Below, one piece after another: positions 59,968 through 64,000 of a DNA stretch of 64,000 nt. The notes below the pieces were generated by a model that was given only the letters and a program-made list of their open reading frames with translations, ran no database searches and was not told where the DNA came from. The translations under genes and the position numbers were made by a program. This DNA is from Burkholderiales bacterium Ga0077547. GTDB lineage: Bacteria > Pseudomonadota > Gammaproteobacteria > Burkholderiales > Burkholderiaceae_C. The DNA is taken from positions 62,001 to 126,000 of the forward strand of contig LNEY01000033.1 of the NCBI GenBank assembly GCA_001464195.1, given 5' to 3'. Numbering within the stretch: position 1 is the stretch's first letter; every line of letters begins with the position of its first letter.

Positions 59968-61440
59968 ATGGGTTTGTTGAGCCTGGCCATCTGGTTGCCA
60001 ATTCTGTCGGGTGCGGTGCTGCTGGCGATCGGTCGCGATGCACACGCGACCGCCGCGCGCTGGTTCGCCCTGATCGCCGCCGTGCTGTCCTTCCTGGTCA
60101 CGCTGCCGCTGATCACCGGCTTCAACATCGACACGGCGCAGATGCAGTTCGTCGAGAAGATGCCCTGGATCGACCGCTTCAACGTGATGTACCACCTGGG
60201 GGTCGACGGCATCTCGGTGTGGTTCGTGCTGCTGACGGCGTTCATCACCATCATCGTGGTGATCGCCGGCTGGGAGGTGATCACCGACCGCGTCAATCAG
60301 TACATGGGCGCGTTCCTGATTTTGTCGGGGATCATGATCGGTGTGTTCACCGCCCTTGACGGCTTGCTGTTCTACGTCTTCTTCGAGGCCACGCTGATCC
60401 CGATGTACATCATCATCGGCGTGTGGGGCGGGCCCAAACGGGTGTATGCCGCGTTCAAGTTTTTCCTGTACACGCTGGCCGGCTCGCTGCTGATGCTGAT
60501 TGCGCTGATGTACCTGTACTTCAAGTCGGGCGGTAGCTTCGATTTGCAGACCTGGTACCAACTGCCCCTGTCGATGTCGGTGCAGACGCTGCTGTTCTTC
60601 GCTTTCTTCGCCGCGTTTGCGGTGAAGGTGCCGATGTGGCCGGTCCACACCTGGCTGCCCGATGCGCACGTCGAGGCGCCGACCGGCGGCTCGGTGGTGC
60701 TGGCGGCCATCATGCTGAAGCTCGGTGGCTATGGCTTCCTGCGTTTTTCGCTGCCGATCACACCTGATGCAGCGCATGAATGGGCGTGGTTCATCATCAC
60801 CCTGTCGCTGATTGCGGTGATCTACATCGGCCTGGTTGCGCTCGTGCAGCAGGACATGAAGAAGCTGGTGGCGTATTCGTCGATTGCGCACATGGGCTTC
60901 GTGACCTTGGGCTTTTTCTTGTTCAACGAGATCGGCGTGTCTGGTGCGCTGGTGCAGATGATTTCGCACGGCTTCGTCTCGGGCGCGATGTTCTTGGGCA
61001 TCGGCGTGCTGTATGACCGGGTGCACTCGCGCGAGATCGCGAGTTACGGCGGCGTGGTCAACACGATGCCCATCTTCACCGCCTTCGCCGTGTTCTTCGC
61101 GATGGCCAACTGTGGCTTGCCCGGAACGGCCGGCTTTGTGGGCGAGTGGATGGTGATCCTCGGCGCCGTGCAAGTGAACTTCTGGCTCGGTGCGCTGGCT
61201 GCCACGGCGCTGGTGTTCGGCGCGGCCTACACCTTGTGGATGGTCAAGCGGGTGTATTTCGGCCCGGTCGCCAACCACCATGTGGCGGAGCTGCTGGACC
61301 TGAACGCCCGTGAGGTCTTGATCATGGCCGTGCTGGCCGTGGCGGTGCTGTGGATGGGTCTCTATCCGAAGCCCTTCACCGACGTGATGCATGTGTCGGT
61401 GACCGAATTGCTGAAGCACGTCGCCATTTCCAAGCTATGA
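59968..61440 (+). CDS. nuoM: NADH-quinone oxidoreductase subunit M
   Basis: 490-residue antiporter-like subunit with 14 predicted helices. Hallmarks are FFEATLIPMYIIIGVWGG, the lysine-bearing HTWLPDAHVEAPTGGSV and YSSIAHMGFVTLGFFLFN. 39 nt after nuoL and 19 nt before nuoN. Confidence 0.97.
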   Translation: MGLLSLAIWLPILSGAVLLAIGRDAHATAARWFALIAAVLSFLVTLPLITGFNIDTAQMQFVEKMPWIDRFNVMYHLGVDGISVWFVLLTAFITIIVVIAGWEVITDRVNQYMGAFLILSGIMIGVFTALDGLLFYVFFEATLIPMYIIIGVWGGPKRVYAAFKFFLYTLAGSLLMLIALMYLYFKSGGSFDLQTWYQLPLSMSVQTLLFFAFFAAFAVKVPMWPVHTWLPDAHVEAPTGGSVVLAAIMLKLGGYGFLRFSLPITPDAAHEWAWFIITLSLIAVIYIGLVALVQQDMKKLVAYSSIAHMGFVTLGFFLFNEIGVSGALVQMISHGFVSGAMFLGIGVLYDRVHSREIASYGGVVNTMPIFTAFAVFFAMANCGLPGTAGFVGEWMVILGAVQVNFWLGALAATALVFGAAYTLWMVKRVYFGPVANHHVAELLDLNAREVLIMAVLAVAVLWMGLYPKPFTDVMHVSVTELLKHVAISKL

Positions 61441-61459
61441 AGCTGAACTGAACATCGAC

Positions 61460-62932
61460 ATGAACTGGCCTGCTGTCTTTCCCCAAATCTTCCTTCTGGC
61501 GGCTGCCTGCGGCGTCGCGCTGGTTGATCTGTGGGTCACCGATCCACGGCGTCGCCTCACCTACTGGCTGACCCAGGCGACGCTGGCCGTCGTCGCGCTG
61601 CTCTACCTGTACCAGTACGACGAAGGTCTCTCGGTGTACGCGATGCAGCGCATGGCCGTTGCCGACCCGATGGGCAACCTGCTGGCTTTCTTCGCGGCCG
61701 TCGCGGTGATGATCTCGCTGGCCTACGCGCGCCCCTACGCTGCCAGCCGCGATCTGCTGAAAGGCGAGCTGTTCACCCTCAGCCTGTTCTCATTGCTGGG
61801 CATCTGCGTGATGGTGTCCGCGAACAACTTCCTCGTGATCTACCTCGGGCTCGAGCTGATGAGCCTCTCGCTGTATGCGCTGACCGCATTGCGCCGCGAC
61901 AGCTTGAACGCCAGCGAGGCCGCGATGAAGTATTTCGTGCTCGGCGCACTGGCCAGCGGTTTCCTGCTGTACGGCCTGTCGATGATGTATGGCGCCACCG
62001 GCTCGCTGGACATTGGTGAGGTCTTCAAGGCGATTGCCACAGGGCAGATCAACAAGGCGGTGCTGATCCTCGGGCTGGTGTTCGTGGTCTCTGGCCTGGC
62101 CTTCAAGCTGGGTGCGGTGCCATTTCACATGTGGGTGCCTGACGTGTACCACGGTGCGCCGACCGCCGTCACCTTGCTCATCGGCGCTGCACCGAAGCTG
62201 GCAGCATTCGCCATCACGATTCGCCTGCTGGTCGAAGGCATGTCAGGGATGGCTGAGCACTGGCAACAGATGCTGATCGTGCTCTCGGTGGGGTCGATGG
62301 CGATCGGCAACCTGGTGGCCATTGCGCAGCGCAATCTCAAGCGGATGCTGGCCTATTCGACGATCGCCAACGTGGGATTCATGCTGCTCGGACTCACGCC
62401 CACCGTCATCGGCGCCAACACCTTGTCGGCGGCCAATGGTTACAGCTCGGCGATGTTCTACATCGTGAGTTACGTGATGACCACGCTGGGTACCTTCGGC
62501 ATCATCCTGTTGTTGTCGCGGCAAGGATTCGAGTCGGAGAACATCGACGATTTGAAAGGCTTGGCGCGCCGCAGCCCCTGGTACGCTGGTGTGATGGCGG
62601 TGTTCATGTTCTCGCTGGCGGGCGTGCCACCGACGGTGGGCTTCTACGCGAAGTTCAGCGTGTTGCAGGCGATTGTCTCGACCAATGTCACCGGCTACAT
62701 CGTCCTGGCCGTCGTGGCTGTCGTGCTGTCGCTGATTGGCGCGTTCTACTACCTGCGGTTGGTCAAGGTGATGTATTTCGACGAGCCGGTAGAAACTGCG
62801 CCCATCGAGACCAATGGCGAGGTGCGTCTGCTCCTGTCCCTGAACGGAGCCGCCGTGTTGATATTCGGTCTGTTGCCCGGTGGCTTGATGGCGGTGTGCG
62901 TCGATGCAATCGGCAAGGCCCTGACCACCTGA
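61460..62932 (+). CDS. nuoN: NADH-quinone oxidoreductase subunit N
   Basis: 490-residue third antiporter-like subunit. Recognised by YLGLELMSLSLYALTA, FHMWVPDVYHGAPTAVTLLI, and AYSTIANVGFMLLGL, with the usual 14 helices. It closes the 14-gene nuo set; a NUDIX gene follows after 7 nt and may be co-transcribed. Confidence 0.97.
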   Translation: MNWPAVFPQIFLLAAACGVALVDLWVTDPRRRLTYWLTQATLAVVALLYLYQYDEGLSVYAMQRMAVADPMGNLLAFFAAVAVMISLAYARPYAASRDLLKGELFTLSLFSLLGICVMVSANNFLVIYLGLELMSLSLYALTALRRDSLNASEAAMKYFVLGALASGFLLYGLSMMYGATGSLDIGEVFKAIATGQINKAVLILGLVFVVSGLAFKLGAVPFHMWVPDVYHGAPTAVTLLIGAAPKLAAFAITIRLLVEGMSGMAEHWQQMLIVLSVGSMAIGNLVAIAQRNLKRMLAYSTIANVGFMLLGLTPTVIGANTLSAANGYSSAMFYIVSYVMTTLGTFGIILLLSRQGFESENIDDLKGLARRSPWYAGVMAVFMFSLAGVPPTVGFYAKFSVLQAIVSTNVTGYIVLAVVAVVLSLIGAFYYLRLVKVMYFDEPVETAPIETNGEVRLLLSLNGAAVLIFGLLPGGLMAVCVDAIGKALTT

Positions 62933-62939
62933 GCCCATC

Positions 62940-63539
62940 GTGGCGACCGATCCCGACGCGCACCTGCGTGAAGATCGGCTCGAATCGGAGCAGGTCTATC
63001 TTGGCAACTTCCTGGATGTGCGCCGTGACCTGGTCCGATTACCGAACGGTGCAACTGCCAGCCGCGAGTACATCGTTCACCCTGGCGCCGTGATGGTGGT
63101 CCCGCTGCTCGACGATGGCCGGCTGGTCATCGAGCGGCAGTACCGCTACCCGGTGGCACAGGTGATGGTGGAGTTTCCGGCCGGCAAGCTGGAAGCGGGC
63201 GAGCCACCTCTGCGCTGCGCGATCCGTGAACTGGCCGAGGAAACCGGCTACCGGGCCACCGAGTGGGCGCGCGCCGGCATCCTGCACAACGCGATTGCAT
63301 ATTCCACCGAAGGCATCGAGATCTGGTTCGCACGGGGCTTGAGCCTCGGCACCAACCAGCTCGACGAGGGCGAGTTCCTCGACGTCAGCACGGCCACACT
63401 GGAAGAACTGGAAGAAGCCGCCCGCATCGGTACGCTGACCGATGTGAAGACGCTGGTCGGTCTGCTGTGGTTGCGCCACTGGCGAGAAGGGCGCTGGACG
63501 CTGGAGTGGTCTTCTCCGTCGCCGATAATGCCCCTATGA
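62940..63539 (+). CDS. NUDIX hydrolase (ADP-ribose pyrophosphatase type)
   Basis: 199-residue hydrolase of nucleoside diphosphates linked to another group. The Nudix box is intact (GKLEAGEPPLRCAIRELAEETGY, at residues about 80-102), preceded by the NudF-like QYRYPVAQVMVEFPAGKLE. The GTG start at 62940 is the only one near the operon junction. Placement right after nuoN is usual in this order and suggests clean-up of NADH-derived ADP-ribose, which is inference. It overlaps the DUF1178 gene by 4 nt. Confidence 0.92.
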   Translation: MATDPDAHLREDRLESEQVYLGNFLDVRRDLVRLPNGATASREYIVHPGAVMVVPLLDDGRLVIERQYRYPVAQVMVEFPAGKLEAGEPPLRCAIRELAEETGYRATEWARAGILHNAIAYSTEGIEIWFARGLSLGTNQLDEGEFLDVSTATLEELEEAARIGTLTDVKTLVGLLWLRHWREGRWTLEWSSPSPIMPL

Positions 63540-64000
63540 AGGTTCTGAATCTGCGCTGTTCGTTCGGGCACCATTTCGAAGGCTGGTTCGCTTCGCAGGA
63601 CGACTTCCAGAACCAACTGGATCAGGCTCAACTGGAGTGCCCGATGTGTGGCGACAAGTCGGTGCAGCGGTTGCCCTCGGCGCCGCATGTGGTGACATCG
63701 TCCTCCCGTGCGCTGGCCCCCGCATCGAAGTCTGCGATGCCGTCGCGAGGGGCCGCCGCTACGGGTGCGCCGGCAGTGCCAGCGGCAATGCCCGTCGTAC
63801 CGCCGCCGGTGCCCTCTGGCGTCGATCCGGTGGCTTTCCAATCGGCCATGATGCGAGCGGTCCAGCACATCATCACCCACACCGATGACGTCGGCCCCCG
63901 CTTTGCCGAAGAGGCTCGCCGCATGCATTACGGCGAGACGGACGAGCGGCCCATACGCGGTCAGGCCACCTCTGATGAAGCGAAAGCCCTGCACGACGAG
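63536..64000 (+). CDS. DUF1178 family protein (3' end outside window)
   Basis: First 155 residues of a small conserved protein of unknown function; the frame is open at the right edge. The N-terminus MKVLNLRCSFGHHFEGWFAS is family-typical and CSFGHHF with CPMCG (residues about 35-39) forms a likely zinc ribbon. A Pro/Ala-rich linker follows, then PRFAEEARRMHYGE, the strongest family mark. The start overlaps the NUDIX stop as ATGA. Confidence 0.88.
   Translation, partial: MKVLNLRCSFGHHFEGWFASQDDFQNQLDQAQLECPMCGDKSVQRLPSAPHVVTSSSRALAPASKSAMPSRGAAATGAPAVPAAMPVVPPPVPSGVDPVAFQSAMMRAVQHIITHTDDVGPRFAEEARRMHYGETDERPIRGQATSDEAKALHDE

Noticed and set aside
59803-61419. A 538-codon open frame on the minus strand opposite nuoM
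   Set aside because: Antisense of a highly conserved membrane protein; the His/Gln/Arg-rich translation is typical of such shadows.

Overview
This window is about 64 kb of GC-rich DNA, closely packed with genes on both strands. It looks like the chromosome of a betaproteobacterium of the order Burkholderiales, most likely the Rubrivivax/Leptothrix/Methylibium side of that order. The inference rests on the gene order pnp - (qor remnant) - tpiA - secG - tRNA-Leu - nuoA to nuoN - NUDIX - DUF1178, on complete isc and nuo operons of betaproteobacterial type, and on GC-rich intergenic repeats. I see no rRNA, CRISPR array, insertion sequence, prophage or plasmid function.

Layout. (1) 1-7695 is a propionyl-CoA to succinyl-CoA module: methylmalonyl-CoA mutase (cut by the left edge), its GTPase chaperone MeaB, both propionyl-CoA carboxylase subunits, and a VOC protein that may be the epimerase. 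Two related palindromic repeats lie inverted to each other in front of pccA. (2) 7726-23974 is mixed housekeeping and accessory DNA: an ExeA/GspB-like pair, a PAS chemoreceptor, thyA, an ABC exporter half-transporter, a CrtC/lipocalin-like exported protein, a large SWIM-SNF2 helicase, a small lipoprotein, DUF1415, the N-degron transferases bpt and aat, polyphosphate kinase 2 and a DUF4124 protein. (3) 23994-31203 is a complete Nit1C cluster of eight tightly packed minus-strand genes built around a nitrilase. A MocR-type regulator (31553-32944) is divergent from it. The region between holds a near-consensus sigma-54 promoter, a long palindrome and a phased array of ATCAA motifs. (4) 33118-38609 is iscR-iscS-iscU-iscA-hscB-hscA-fdx with an IscR box at the promoter. 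(5) 38617-42597 is a nitrate-type ABC transporter (nrtABD) with nasT upstream. Between nasT and nrtA lie a perfect sigma-54 promoter, an ANTAR-type hexaloop hairpin and an intrinsic terminator. (6) 42677-47865 holds tsaD, rpsO, pnp, a vestigial quinone oxidoreductase gene, tpiA and secG. (7) 48001-63539 holds tRNA-Leu(GAG), the 14 genes of respiratory complex I and a NUDIX hydrolase, followed by a DUF1178 gene cut by the right edge.

How it fits together. The most interesting part is nitrogen-related. Nit1C is known to be linked to cyanide assimilation and nitrogen stress, and the nearby nrt/nasT locus assimilates nitrate or a related anion. Both appear to be served by sigma-54 promoters, so they could answer to the same nitrogen-limitation signal. 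That coupling is inferred from sequence and has not been shown. The isc operon between them supplies Fe-S clusters, which the Nit1C radical SAM protein and complex I both need.
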